Source: Euwallacea fornicatus
Lineage: Eukaryota; Arthropoda; Insecta; Coleoptera; Curculionidae
Direction: 5' to 3'
Assembly (NCBI RefSeq): GCF_040115645.1
Contig: NC_089545.1
Span: forward strand, 310,001-374,000
Length of the DNA stretch: 64,000 nucleotides
This document shows positions 12,501-25,988 of the stretch, one piece after another. The position numbers were made by a program, and so were the translations under genes. The stretch's first letter is position 1. Each line of letters opens with the position of its first letter. The notes under the pieces were generated by a model that was given only the letters and a program-made list of their open reading frames with translations, did not search any database and was not told where the DNA came from.

Positions 12501-14041
12501 CATTCCGTTTGTGCAGCTGCCCATAATCGGCCCTCAATCATATACCGGGTAAAAAAAAAAAAAAAAAAAAACATGCCGACCTTAGTATTTCATTATTGTT
12601 TCATTCCATTAACATTAATATAGATCTCCCTGAAAAACTAGGTCGCCCACAATTTTCCCATTAATACAACCAGAATTTCCCATAATTTTCGAATTGAAAT
12701 GCTCGGAGCTGTCACTCAATAAATGTTTCCCCGGTAATAATCAACCGATAATAAAAACACGATTCCATCAGTAGTAAATTTCCCATAGCAATTCATTTCG
12801 CATTAATCTCTAAAAAATTTTATTTTGTTTCGCGATATTTCCCAATGTAGAATCGGACAACTCTATTGAATAATGGATGCGACAAATCCTGTTAGGTTGG
12901 AAAGAACAACAGCATTGGAACTGAATGAAATTGACTTGGTACAAATCAACTTCAATAACAAATGTTGGTTTAACTGATTTCTGGACAGAGCGGTCGGGAT
13001 TCACATGTTTAAGAGACCATATTCGTTTGTGTGTATCGGTGAATCCATCCTAGCTATGAGCCGAACCGGGAAATTGGAATTTTCCCTATAGTGCATTAAC
13101 GAAATGGTATGAAGATCACGATTTTGAATCATTAATAATATATTTGACGGGGAACGAAAGTAATTCGAATCAAAAGAGTTCAATCAAGCATATAAAACGT
13201 GGGTCCCTTGTTGTCTTTTTATTACGATCGCCCCCACGAAACATCAGGAAGCCATTTTCTTCACTCAGAAAAGTCGTTCGGTCTTTAAAATATGCCCATC
13301 AATCATATGATAGTCGTAATTTTATTATGTCCAGAGATCCATTAGGACAAATCGCAGCACGCATGAAACTATGATTTTCTGATGAATGTGTCGGTGGGAA
13401 TCCCCTTCGCCGTTAAACAAGAGATCCGCGAGCACAACTGCATTTTATTGAAAATCGGCAGGTAGAGAAATTATAGGAGCAATTAACTGAACCCGAGCTG
13501 AAATTATGGCCCTTCCGGAAACGGATCAAGACCCACCGAGTCCATTTGTATGCGTTCACATGAGGGGAGAGCGCTCTGCGCTAATTTCCAGCGATACTCC
13601 GAAACGAAGAATCTAACGCGACTCTATTAGACGAAGGTAAGGATGAAGATGAAGAAGTGACAAAGACGATTAAAGAAGAACGCAGTAGAAGCCGTATAGA
13701 GTCCGTAAATCATAACTGGGGGGAAGTGGAAGTGACATTTTAATCGTTCGTAGCGCACAACGAACAACAACTTTAATAATTACAACATACAAAAGAAAAT
13801 AAGTAAATCTGGAGTGCGGCATCCTATGCAAAACTTTCGCCACGGTTGGAAAACAATTTGGAAAATCGTAATGAAGTTTTATATGTAGCCCCACACTGAT
13901 TATACGTCCTAAGTAAGTTTCCCTAATTTGGAAATATACTTAGCGTGAAATCACACGAACGAAGTGAAAATTTTCTTTGATTCAATTTAGCCATTCTGAT
14001 CCGAGCAGAAGTTTGGTTCAGGATGACGCACTCCGGATCTA
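9577..14041. other. Non-coding stretch
   Basis: No supported gene. The sequence contains a 21-base A tract at 12551-12571. Between about 12600 and 12830 ATTA/TAAT cores are frequent, which may only reflect base composition. The short frames here look random. Confidence 0.55.
12551..12571 (+). repeat. Poly(A) tract
   Basis: Twenty-one consecutive adenines. No retroposon body was recognised on either side. Confidence 0.95.
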
Positions 14042-14690
14042 CAGGGTGTCCCTAATAGGTGCGGGGAAAACGCTACTGCGCATATTCCTGAGGCTAAAAC
14101 GTAACGATCTAACCCGACTTGCCAAAAGTGGATGGTTTCGGAGATACAGAGTGTCGAAAATTCGATCGTGCACCAAAAACGTCCACTACAACGCCGCTCA
14201 CAGCCTTTCGGGAATCTCGCGAGTTTCATCTGCCAAAAGATGGGCCACGTTCAGTCTTATTCCGATCAAAATTAATGACAATTGAGAATTTTTAAATCCA
14301 GATATCTCGCAAACGGTTGCTCGAATCAGATCTTACCCTTTTCAGGGAAAAGACGTCGGAGAATAAGAAATTTTATTTAGACGTAAAATGCGGTGCGGCT
14401 CAAAAGAGTCGTTTCGTTTTGAACGTGTGCGAAGTACTGCGAGTGGCGACCCCTATATTTTACAATGAGAACGAAAGCGGGTTTCAGTTTGTCACCCCCA
14501 GCCGAATATCGCGATAACGCGCCATTTGCTGAAACGAACATTCGTGAAAAATTGAAACCAAATCGAACTTTGACACTCTGTATGTCCGAAATCATCCACT
14601 TTCGGACTGAGGCAAGTCGGGTTAGATCGTCATATTTTAGCCTCGGGAGTTTGCGGCAGCATTTTTTCCGCACCTTTCAGAGACGCCCTG
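14042..14690. mobile_element. MITE-like element with inverted repeats and TA flanks
   Basis: The left end reads CAGGGTGTCCCTAATAGGTG; the right end read inward reads CAGGGCGTCTCTGAAAGGTG. The arms match further inward through GAGGCTAAAA, GACGATCTAACCCGACTTGCC on the right (left: AACGATCTAACCCGACTTGCC), GTGGAT, TTTCGGA and ATACAGAGTGTC, about 140 bp clearly and perhaps more. TA flanks both sides (14040-14041 and 14691-14692). No transposase remains in the ~650-bp element, so it must have moved with a protein supplied elsewhere. Confidence 0.87.
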
Positions 14691-16589
14691 TACAACAATA
14701 ATGTAGAACTTAACATCTAACATTTCCCCGTTGGATGGGGCGCACTCCCTCTTTCTAAATTAATATTTGTCACTTTCAGCACAGTCCTTCCTCTATTTAG
14801 GGGTTCGCTTTCGCACCCGCTCTTATTGATTTAGTGATGGAAATACGATTCTAATGGAAACGCAACAAAATACTGAACGACGTACGATTGACAACGAAGC
14901 ATCAACGATAATGAATAAATTAAGACATGATAAATCGGCAAAAATGAATTTTTCATTGGCCGTGAAAGCACCTTTAAATTATATTTCGTCAATAGTAAAT
15001 CATGATTTCGAATAGTCATGATACACTGGCGCCAGCTTAACACAATGGGCCAAATCAAACAAAGCAATTCCGCTCTGTTCTGATTTAAATGGAAAATAGG
15101 ACTCGAAGTTGTAATAGTTAATTTTTGTTCTGGAATACCGAGCAAATGTGTCCATTTTTTTCCCTTTCACTGGACAGGTTTCGTTCGTATTGTCCTAATT
15201 TGGACACCCGGCTTAAACGAAATTTTTGGTTGACGATTACATCGAGGGAGGGTTGTTTTTTGTGTAACACGTATCGAATTCTGGAAGGGTTCGCACGAAA
15301 CAACGTATTTTAATTTATTAGCTCCGAAAAAAAGATTCCACTCTGTCGGAATTTTTGTTCCGAGATCCAGATGGACAGCTGCCGCTCCTGGATTTTTCTA
15401 ATTCCCCGGGGCGAAACGTGAACAACATGAAAATGGTTTTATAATTATCCAATGCAGAGGAAACAAACTGCGAAATCGTTAAACGGCGGAATTTATGCGA
15501 AGGAATGCACCCCCTGGGGGGGAGGGGGGGGAGGAAGGGGGAGGGTGTACGCACTAAAATGCAAATAAGACGGCGAAATTACTCTTTTGGCATAAAAGAA
15601 ACGCAAGACCTCGATAGTTCCCTGGAATATTCACCAAATAACTGACATTTTATTATTCGGGACGAATATTGCCACAAATTTTCTTAAAAATGGGATTTGG
15701 GGCATTGAGTACATCCCATGGGAAAGAGAAAATGCTTTTAAGAAATAGGCAATAAGATGACTTCTCCAGATTGTCTGAGGTCCTTTCATCCATTATCCGA
15801 ACTCTTCGCATTGCTCCCAAGTTCGCAAGATGACTCTCATATTTCCTGACGAGGATGACGGTCATCATCTCGTTGTCTCCAAAACACACATTTCTGAGCA
15901 AATACTTGATCAAATGAAAACATCAGATTCTAAAGCAGGACGAATGCGCAATTTTATAATCCCGCTGAAAGCAGAATAAGAGAGCCCTCCATCTTTTACT
16001 AATTTTGCGCTTTCAGGATCTTCTTCCTGAGTGCCAGTAGTTATGATTTAGTGAAAACGGGAAACACCGGATTTATTTCGAAATTTCTTGCCGGCTTCCG
16101 GATTTCTAGGTGCAGACTTTATCCGATGCAAGTGCGAATAAAAACTATGGTAAGTGAGAACGCGTTAGGAAAATGAATGTGCCAGAAACTGAAAAATAAA
16201 CTATTACTTGACACTTTTAACTTTAAGTTAAACGCCTTAGCTGCCAAGTGGGGTCATACGACCCCCCGTATTGCACAACGTACGATCAACGATCACTATC
16301 GTTTGTCGATGGTTCGGCATGCGTTTTCTCACGTACATCCAATGACAACGGCAATAGTGTTTAATACATCATGCGTCAGTGCGCACGTAATGTTCTTATG
16401 AATAACAAATTGGTTATTTGCTTTAGTTTTCCCCCGTAAATTAGGTTTGAAAATTGTGAAAAGCGAACCTCTCATGTTTTGTTTTACCACATTTCCACAA
16501 CTTGAGGCGCGTTTGAGGCAATGAATTTAAATTAGAGTGTGCTGCTGTTAACTAAATACTTACATAATTATAAGAGATAGAAGAGTATT
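14691..16589. other. Non-coding stretch with a G-rich tract
   Basis: No supported gene. It holds the G-rich tract at 15516-15545 and a short GGGGTC...GACCCC hairpin at 16250-16265. The remaining reading frames overlap on both strands without coding character. Confidence 0.55.
15516..15545 (+). repeat. G-rich tract with quadruplex potential
   Basis: Four consecutive G runs of 3 to 8 bases are separated by one to three bases. This meets the simple G-quadruplex pattern. No gene is adjacent, so a function is only speculative. Confidence 0.6.
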
Positions 16590-18110
16590 GTTTTAGGCTT
16601 TAGTAGAGTTGTGGTGGAATTCATTTTGCTGGATAGGAAGCTTTCGGCGCTGCCACTCAGAAACGAACCGAAGAAATGTCCCATTGCAAAGAGGCAGGCA
16701 GTGTTGCCAGCTAAGGTGAACGATATTTTCCTTTACACTTAGCCTCCGCGTGTCGCCGAAAATAAGACCCCGTTTACGCCGGGGGATTCCCGAGCTCCCC
16801 CGCCTCACAGTAGTGGCCGCCTCACTAGGCACCAACGGAGAAATCCAAATGCGCTGGCGGGGTCTTTTACTCGAGTCGAAGACGGGCTGCCGCCATGAAA
16901 TAATGGGGTTCGCGAGGGTACAGACACTCTGGTACACGCACGGCACCAAACTTAATCACAGACTAGTCGAAATTCCTGGTCTTGATCGGTGATTATACTA
17001 TTAACCATAACGCCTCCGGTACGGATTTCTCATTGCGACGAGATGCGTTAGAAGTTGGTAAAGTCTCGTGAAATCGGGAGAGTTGCGAAGTTACTCCTAA
17101 GCGACGAGATGAGGAACGGTTCTGGTTCTTCTCCAAGCGGGGTGGTGCTCTTTCCCGAAAAAATGCAGGTCCCAGTGTCCGGTCGCGATTCCGTGGGAAA
17201 GTCACCACCTTGATGTTTTCACACCGTCGCCTCATCGCTAACGCCCTCTGGTTCTTGTGCCGCTCGCGCGGGTTGATGCGAGAGGTTCCACCCTAACTTA
17301 CTGCGGCCCTTTGTCTGTTTCACGCACTTCGTGGATCGGGAGGGATGTGATCCGGATGAATGACACTTGGCGCGGTGTCCACGGCTTGGCACCTGATGGC
17401 AGGTCGAGGTTTGAGTTCTGGTCCCTTTCCATTGTTATTTACCGCCCAGATGTTGGGCCATTGCGTGAGAGCGAGATCTTTATGTTGGAATTTCTCCGAC
17501 AGACCCAGTGTTCTATTAACTTTCGTCGTGGAAGGCCCGTCAAGGCTCTCTCGAGGGAGCATATTTTCTGCACAAAAACTGACCACTGTTCAACTTCAAG
17601 AAATATGTTTATTTATTTATTTTAAAGAAAATCGTGTCGTCCTATTCTGGAATATCTCCATGAAATTACAAACCCCGAAGTCCAGTCTGAATTTGTTGCG
17701 TCTTCATTTCTTCTCAGGCCGTTGGGTCTAAACTCTCGCGTTGGCCGATAACGCTCTCCTCGAACGAGTTCTCGTTGTCCCGGCGTCCTGCTCGTAGGGC
17801 GTCGACGACAGAGCCGTGTTGTCATTTTATTTCGTCCGTTCTCCCTCAAAGTAACGAGTTGCCATCGATTCTCGTACGCCAATGATCATTAAATCGCCCC
17901 GTTTCTGCGAGAATCGATATTTGATCAATTTTTCCTTCTACAAGGAAGTTCCTCGTGGTTTTGGCACGATGGGTGCCAGAAGAATCTTTCTTTTTCAATC
18001 TCGTGAATAGATATTGAAACATGTTCGATTTTTTCCTTCTTACCCTTAGATACGATTAGAGGAGGAACTTTCCTTCCATCGAGACGACTGCCAAAATACC
18101 TTTAAGGCAC
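16590..18110 (-). mobile_element. Possible LTR-retrotransposon remnant
   Basis: This block is noticeably GC-richer than its surroundings. Read on the minus strand it contains TTTGGTGCCGTG near 16950, which looks like the start of an LTR-element primer-binding site (TGG plus the complement of a tRNA acceptor). About 650 bases upstream on that strand, near 17620, there is an AATAAATAAATAAA polyadenylation-type signal. No clear TG..CA long terminal repeat boundary, second LTR, gag or pol was recognised. The open frames here lie on both strands and match no known domain. This is a tentative call; an unrelated GC-rich unique region is the alternative. Confidence 0.28.
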
Positions 18111-21100
18111 GTAGTTCAGTAACCGGCGGAGGGAATGTAGATCGCAGAAGTACTCTTAACCCACAAACGCGCAGTTTCATCTATGGCAATTATGCCCGAG
18201 AGCAAGTACATAGAGGAGTCGATAATCATTTCATTATTTTCGCCCTTCGAGAGTGTCGTGATGCTTCGAACTAGTTTGACGATGTGTCTAGTTGCGGTGC
18301 AATTGCAAGAGCAAATGCCACGGACAACCAAACGCTGTGCTCTTCGGTCAACAATCCATTCACGCATGGTGTCTTCTAGTTTAGGCGACAATGGTCGTTA
18401 ACCTGACCCACATTTCCTCTTTGTGACATTTCTCGGACTTCTTTCGCTTACATAAAACTGCGAGACCTCCACCATACACCACCGACCGACACGCAGGCTG
18501 GGAATAGGGATCCGCTGAGTTGTCCGGTTGACAAATTTAACTAGGGCTTATTTTAGGAATGGGGCTCACATGAGAAACGCCTAGGAAAAATCATGCTGAG
18601 GCTCATTTTTCAGCTAGGTGTTACCTTCGGGAAGCGCGGTGCAAGATATCAACGTGATTAAGCGAAAACCTCACATGTCGATAAATTACTATTTATTCGA
18701 AAGGAAGCTGCTCCAATGACCTATTTGTTATTCATTAACGAAGTTTCCAATACTCCTAATGAAATTGTTGTTTCGCATTGTTCCATTAATTTGTTAAAAC
18801 ATTGCGGAAACTCCAAGGGGCAAACGTAGGTTTCCTTGGCCTTGCGAGCCTTCTGGCTAAACCCTTATAAAATATTTATTCCATTACTTTCCATTACAGC
18901 ACAAAGCTCTGAGAAAGTTATAAGAAAATTCTTGAAAACGACTTCTCATAAACGTAGAAAAGGAAAACTGAAACTTTTTACTTCATAACCGGGCGAGGCA
19001 AGGAACGATCCAAAATTGAGTTTATGAGCGTTGGTCACGAGATGTACGATTGGACTTGTTCATTAAACTTTTTGTATTTCGGCTAACTAAAGTTGCTTTC
19101 GAATTAATGAACGCCGTTAATCCACGAAATGTCGACTTTAGTCGATTTAGATTGAAACCGATTTCGTTCATGCGATTTTAGATACCGAAGTGATGTAAGA
19201 AGGAGCGAAGAGGATCCCTAAAAATCTCGATTCGCTCTTACCCTCCTAGAGCAACAATCAACGCAATGAAGTGGTAGTCCTATCGTGGATTTGATTCACT
19301 GGAACCACATTCAATTTCCGTTGTGTCTCCTTGCTTCAATCGTTTGAATCAACATTTACCAACCCTAATAATTGCATTAATACGATCTCAACTTTCATTA
19401 AATTCATTCAACGTTTGAGCTGATAGATTCACAGTGTGTATGTGTGCTCTGTATACACACCACGATTCGAAATCGGCTTTCATGAAGTTTTCATGGCATC
19501 GAACGTTTTAAATGGGGTATGAAAATCGAATTAGTGTTAGGCATTATTGGTCAGATAACCGAGCCAGCTTGAGCCATTTATTGAATTATCCTGATTATTC
19601 TCGTTGGAGAACTTTAAATCTGTTAATGAATTAGACGAAAGCCAGGTAAAAGAAAGAAAATCACGTTGAATATTTTAGTGATGGGACCGGTGAAATGGTC
19701 CGTGGGAACGTCTCGTTTCAAGTGCGCGCACACAAGGCCTCAGTAATTTATATCTAAAAATGATCCCATTAGATAATTCAATATCCTCGTCTTGTCTGGA
19801 TAACGAAAACCGCTTTTTATGTTACTTTAGGTTAGTTCAGGCCCGGAGTCCCTGAAATCTCGAAGCGATATCGATTGTTACTTTACGAAGTTCCTTATTA
19901 ATAAACTTTCGGCAGAATAAATCTACGGCAACCCGACCCCAATCTACATAACTAAACTGGCCGCAGTTTCTTCTATTTTGCCAAACATTCCGAAATAGAA
20001 AAATAAAAAAAGCCCAACGTTACGAAAACGAATTAGGCTCCTCAAAATTAGTTCTCCATGGGGGTATCCATTAGCATTCGGGGCGAGCAAACTACGTGAA
20101 GTTAATATTTGAAGTACGAACTCGATTCTTGTTTAATATTGCAGTAAACGGTAGACCCAACTTTAAAACAGTTTCGCCGGTGGATATATTGATTAAGTAC
20201 AAACTTTCCTATTTAATACCTTCTGTTTGCCCGCTTCAGTTAATTATAGAGTTCAATTTGAGGGTTTGTTAGCTTAGGATTCTACTATTATTAGATTTTA
20301 TCATAAATTCCAATAGATTTTTCCATCGAAATTCTTGTGTACTCTCGAGTCGGAAAGCGTTCCAGCGACCAATTGTCGAACGCGAGCAGGGATCGTCAAC
20401 GTACTAGATATTTCCGTCCTCCCGGAAAGTTCGGAAGAAGTTTTGGATTAAATTGGCTGGATGTGTCAATAAATTAATTATCCATTCCGCAGCAGTAACA
20501 AATAAATGAGAGAATAACCATCCACTATCCTTAACCATGAAGAATTAATTATTACCGTCCATTTGCCGATTGCCCCGTCTTTGAATATGGATTCCGGGCC
20601 ATTAATATGCGCCGTCCAGTAATTTCCTTGACAGAAACATAAAAATCTAATCCGCATAAATTAATAGTTTTTCAATTTCTCCGTCTCCATTCTTCGGTCC
20701 TGAACGTATTAATTAAATTTCCTCAACCGATAGCGATAAATTACCGAAGTCGAAACTTCCAACTCCGATGATGAATACCGGAAACCAAGTCGGAAAACTT
20801 CCGGATTTTCCCTCCAAAATGACGCGCTAATACCTCGATACCGTAAAATATTAATTAGGAAACCTACTTGGCCAAATTGCAGGGAAGAGACATCCTAACA
20901 ACAATTTCAAGATACTTCTCATTCTTTCGGTTAAAGCTTCAGCCCCATATCATAGAACAAAACCAGCACACAACTTCCGTTCGCGAACTTCACCCCCGTA
21001 GGGTTGAAACTTAAAAATTCCGGCAAAACTCCTCGTGTGAGTTCGGCGGCGACGAACTTTTCCGTGAGTTTCCGTCACGGATTCAGCGTTTGGCGTAGCG

Positions 21101-21755
21101 GTTTCGGCGAAACTGGAAACTTTCCGAAAACGGCGATGTTAAAGACTGGAGCGCGATTGCGCCCGCCTTAGTGCAACTTGCTGCAGATTTCAAAGTGCCG
21201 ATTTATTAATTGTTATATTTCGTGACTGAAAGTGTGAAGTACGTTGGTAAAATTGCGATATATTAATGAGTTCTGAGATAGTTTTTCCAGAGATTTCGGT
21301 TTTTGTTCGAGCCCGATCCATTTTCGTGATTATTGCGGCTACGAAGACGTAATTCGATTAGAAAGTTTAACGTTATTTATGCAACCAACTTTACCTTAGA
21401 CATGGGGAGAACGTCGAATGGAGTCAAAGCCGCATTGACGGCGGAGGTTGCAATGGTGCGTACCGATGCCGTGCAGAGGGGTATTGTGGAATATGGTTCG
21501 TTTATATAATTTGTGTAATTCCGCTGGTGGTGTCCGCCATATCACATCGTTCTTGGATGCGATGGCGGCTCGGGCACAGCGAGAGAATGGCGGAATAATA
21601 AAAATCTTTCTCGCACTAAACTAGAGGAAGACTAATGCAAAGACCATGTCACATTGCACGGTCATATTCTAGCTTATAAGGCTCAAATCTGGCTCAAAAA
21701 ATTGTTTCGAGACAATTTCCTTTCTCTCTCTCTCCGTCTCTCGCGCGCGCGCGCG

Positions 21756-21786
<31 letters not shown>

Positions 21787-24700
21787 AGCGTTTCGGGCTG
21801 CAATGGAAAAGTTGCATCCTGCCAAGATATGGCTATAAAATAGAAGAATTAGAGACTTACTCTCGTTTTTGAAATAAGTACAATAAAGCCCGCGTTGCAC
21901 GCGAAATAAAGCTCAAGTTTCAATTACGATCGTTATCTCTATTTCCAGAATCGACCCGAATACCAATTAAAACATGACGACGTTTGCCGTTTTGTTTCGG
22001 TCGAATTTGAACCGATATTGCCAATTTCCTGCGACAACCCTCACTTGTTTCCGTTTATACCCCATTATGGAAGAGGGGGTGTAATTAAATTTAATGCCAC
22101 TTTCTAAATAAAAACGAAGTAACGTCTCGCAAATGAAAATATTTAAAGGGAGGATGACGACGATGACGATGATAACAATAATCAAAACGATGAGGCCTAT
22201 TTGAACGCGCGTTCCAAACGAAATCTTAATCGATATTTAAATGCGCACAAGGAAATCGGTAATAATTATTACCGGGTTAATTGCCCAAATCTGTTTTCTC
22301 TTGCATGCACCAACAAGTTGCATCCAAAAATCGCATACATCCATATATTACGACTAGGCAAATTGTGGTTTTCGCAGATTACCAAAGTGATTAATTAGGT
22401 GGTTTTAATTTTGGTAAAAACCGCGATTTTCATGTCACATGAGTAAAAGCACCGATTAACACTCACTTTCGTGAATTAATTTGCCTTTAAGCGGGAAAAA
22501 TGCCATATAGTTTCTCAGACATCTGTCAACACTCACGACCTGCATTACGTATCGATATTTCTTGGGTTTCGGGCGACCATTAATTTTCTTAATGTTTAAC
22601 TGTTGCAATTGGAATCCAATTTGAGTTATCAATATTCATTAGAACGATTAATGCATAAAGTAAATTAGAATGCGGCAGGAAAATTGAGCTGGAGCAGGGC
22701 AATCGGGACTGAAAGTCGAGCCGCAAAGTCGGGATGGAAAGTAATCGGTAGGCAGGGTGGTCAGCGACGTGACGCGTCCAAAATGTCAAGTAAGTCGGCC
22801 GTTGAGACCTGTGTTTCACTAAAAACAATTCAACGTGGCAACTGGTTATCCATCATCTCTTACGTTTGTTGAGCCTAGATTCAATTGGCCCATCCACGAT
22901 TATTTTGGCGGCAGCTCTGTGAAATCGCCCCACTTTGGCCCTATTGGAAGGATCATGTGTCTACATGGTTGAAACCGCGTAACTTTTTATTCGCGTCACG
23001 AAATGTATAGATTGAGAGTGGTGTCGCGTAAAACGAGTCATATAAATTTAAAATTTAAAATGCTAAAAATGAATTAACATATACACATTTGAATATCCAT
23101 GCAAAACCCTATTTTTTGCGGGGTTGCCGTTCAATTTGTTCACGTTTTGGTACCATTTTGGCGGTAAAATCTTTCGAGAACCAAAATACTGCTCCTGGCT
23201 ATTCGTGATCGGTGTTGTTATTATCGTTATTGGTACAATGCCCGACTATATAATTACATAAGCGCCAGCACCTGGCAAATTCCTCCTGTATATTAATTTT
23301 AAAAGGATGTGGCCTCACCGCTAATGTGAAGCCTGTGATGAGCATAAAAGTTTACATGATTTGAACCGTACTTCTGGTTTCTTGACCCGGGTCAATCATC
23401 GCATGCATGTTTGCTGGTCCTTTCGACCGGATCGATAACGCTTCATCAGTAACGTCATCATTATGTGTGCCGTTGAAAATTGAAAATGAAAAGCTATTTC
23501 CAACTACACGTAAATCTTAATAACAGCTAATAACCGTTGAACCACCCATAAGTCTAGCACGAACGCCATGCAATCAATTCCTCAAGACATCGTAAATCTT
23601 ATTGAATCTTTCTTTGCATTTGCCGAAGTAGCGTTGGTACCGGGTGACCGACCTGCGATGGTACCGAACACAAATTTTGCATCCTCTTCCAGCGTCACGG
23701 TACTTTCATTTGCGGTTTTTCATGTTTAGTGCCAGTTCCATATAATTTTGGTCTTGATTCGACGGGACAGAAGTGGGTACAGCCGAGAACCATTGGAACC
23801 ACTCGAATCGATGGTACCTATTAAAGGTTGTGTTCTAGCATATGGCAGTGACATTGAATTTCGGTGCGGAGTATAAGACAAATACTGTGTGGTAAAGACT
23901 TGAGGATGGGAGTTCTTGGCGATTTACAAGTTGAAATTGCCTTTGTGCTGGTAAGAATGTTTTTTGGGATCTTTGTCATTATTTGTTTTTAACGTAAATA
24001 AGTGTGTTTTCTTTGCCGGCATTTTAATTGTTTTTTTGCGTTCCATGTACGCATCCACTTGTGACAACCAACGTGTAAAAATCCGATTTTTTAAATTATC
24101 CGAAATAAATCGCTTTAGTTATGGTCGTGCGTTAATGAGAATTTTAAAACCATTACCCGATGGGCATGTTCATGGGAATGGCATTGTTTTGGTAGGTTGG
24201 GCATTGGGCAACGCACTTGTTAAAAAATAGGAATTGGAAAACCCTCGACAACGAAGAGGTGTCGACGGAGCAAAAGTGAATTTTAGACATCGAGTTCAGT
24301 TCAGATATGCCCCGAGATAAACGAGATTTCCATGGAATGTCACTTATTTTCCTTTATATGTGAGAAGCATCGAAACATTTGCTCGGATCTCCGCCGTTGG
24401 CAGTACCAAAAGCAACTTGCAGTCGTATTTGTTTATAAATAACGGTATTTAGTTGTCGCTTATTGGCGCAAATTAATTGTTCATATAGGCACAGAGCTGC
24501 GATGGAAAAACGTAATTTCAAGGGTTTGAGTAACTAATTACCGGAGTGTCTGCAGTTGCGTTAAATTATAAGGCACGTTAATGCTCTATTTTTGACCCCG
24601 TAACGCGATATACTTTGCACCAGTGTTTCTCCGGCACCCTGTAGAAAGTGACATAAAATACGAATTGAACATTTTCTCTGAATTTATCCCGAACAGCCGG

Positions 24701-25988
24701 CCGGTTTCGATATTTTATAGAAACAAAATTTTTTTCACGGAGGAATTATCAATTGGAATTTAATTTAATTTATTATTTGCATTATTAAATTTATTATAAT
24801 TTAATCAGTACTGCGTTCATAATGATAACACGAGCCTGGCATTTCCAATTCTTTCCAAAGCATTTTATTTGAACTGCGCACAAACAAGCGTTCGGGTCGA
24901 AATGACGGTTAAATTATTATTTTAATTGAAAGTGCACGTCACAGAAAACCTATATCTACATGACTAGGTTTTTCTATTTAATAAGAAACTAACCCGCGAG
25001 CTATCAGATCATGACTACAACTCGAAATTATACCTCTCATTATTCCCATTATGAGCTTAACTCAATCCCAAAAAAAAAATCGTAATTACAATTTGAATGC
25101 AGATACCACCAAATATCCCATTCATTACAGCGAAATGAATGAACGCTTCAGTGATAGGGATAGTGTGCAATGATATGGCATGTTGCAAATTCTATAGATC
25201 GTCTCTTCCTCTTTGAAATGGGTGTGCGATATACTTTCACCGGTTACTTTATTTGCAAAATGTTCCTTATCGTTGTTCCTGCCCCGATTTATTTAATTTT
25301 TCAGGGAAAATAAGATGGCAAAAATGATGATAAGAAAATGCAAAAACGCTAGGTATTAATCTCAAATCGAGCAGTAACTGAGATGCCAGCGACAACAGTT
25401 TTCAAAGTTCTCGTTAAAAGCTTGATAATTCAGTGAACTAATTAACAAACGTTATTAACATTTATAAAGAACATTCGATGAGTAATCTTGATTTGAAAGA
25501 GAACAGTAATCGCCTTATGATTGTTTTTTTCGCGTCTGCAAAGCAGTGGGTTTCTATGGGCAGTGAAGGCACCGAGCCTCCCTGAAAACTCAGTAATTCT
25601 CCCTGTGAGATTTTTACGGTTCGTTTAAAGATTAAAGGTGAGTCCCGATACTGATGCAACGGGGATCTTTACTAAACAATATTGCTCTATCAAAAGCATG
25701 ACCAATAGAGAATATTGCTTCAACTGGGGCGTTTCTATCGAAAAATTTTACTCACGGACAGGTCAGATTACCATCAAAAAAGGAAAGTTTTGCTATTTTC
25801 CCTCTTATTCTTTTTAAGCCATCTGGTAATGTACAGACAAAACAGATTCATGACCACTTACGAATGGAAGATTTTGAGAGGAACGCTTTCCACTTCTATT
25901 AGACGATAACGCGTTAACTATATGATCATTATCATTTAATGTGCCATTTCAGCAAAGGTTCTTGAACTCCGATTTATCGATAAACATA
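18111..25988. other. Non-coding stretch
   Basis: No convincing exon over nearly 8 kb. Features inside it are the simple repeat at 21719-21781 and a TAATTA-rich interval around 20460-20870. A lone ACCCTGTA transposon-end-like sequence sits near 24640. A 35-codon frame from an ATG near 21401 has no support. Confidence 0.55.
21719..21781 (+). repeat. Compound microsatellite (TC)n-(GC)n-(TC)n
   Basis: A CT-type dinucleotide run surrounds a short CGCGCG core of about 14 bases. The long frames over it on both strands are repeat artefacts. Confidence 0.95.

Noticed and set aside
13670..13894. Minus-strand frame with FLLYVVIIKVVV then RCALRTIKMSLP, considered as the missing Beat signal-peptide exon
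   Set aside because: The resemblance to the Beat start (ALRNVQLKMP) would duplicate sequence already present in the 480-805 exon, there is no donor in the right place, and the region is low in coding character.
21654..21900. Frames on both strands containing RERERERARARARARD or SLSLSLSLS
   Set aside because: They are translations of the TC/GC microsatellite.
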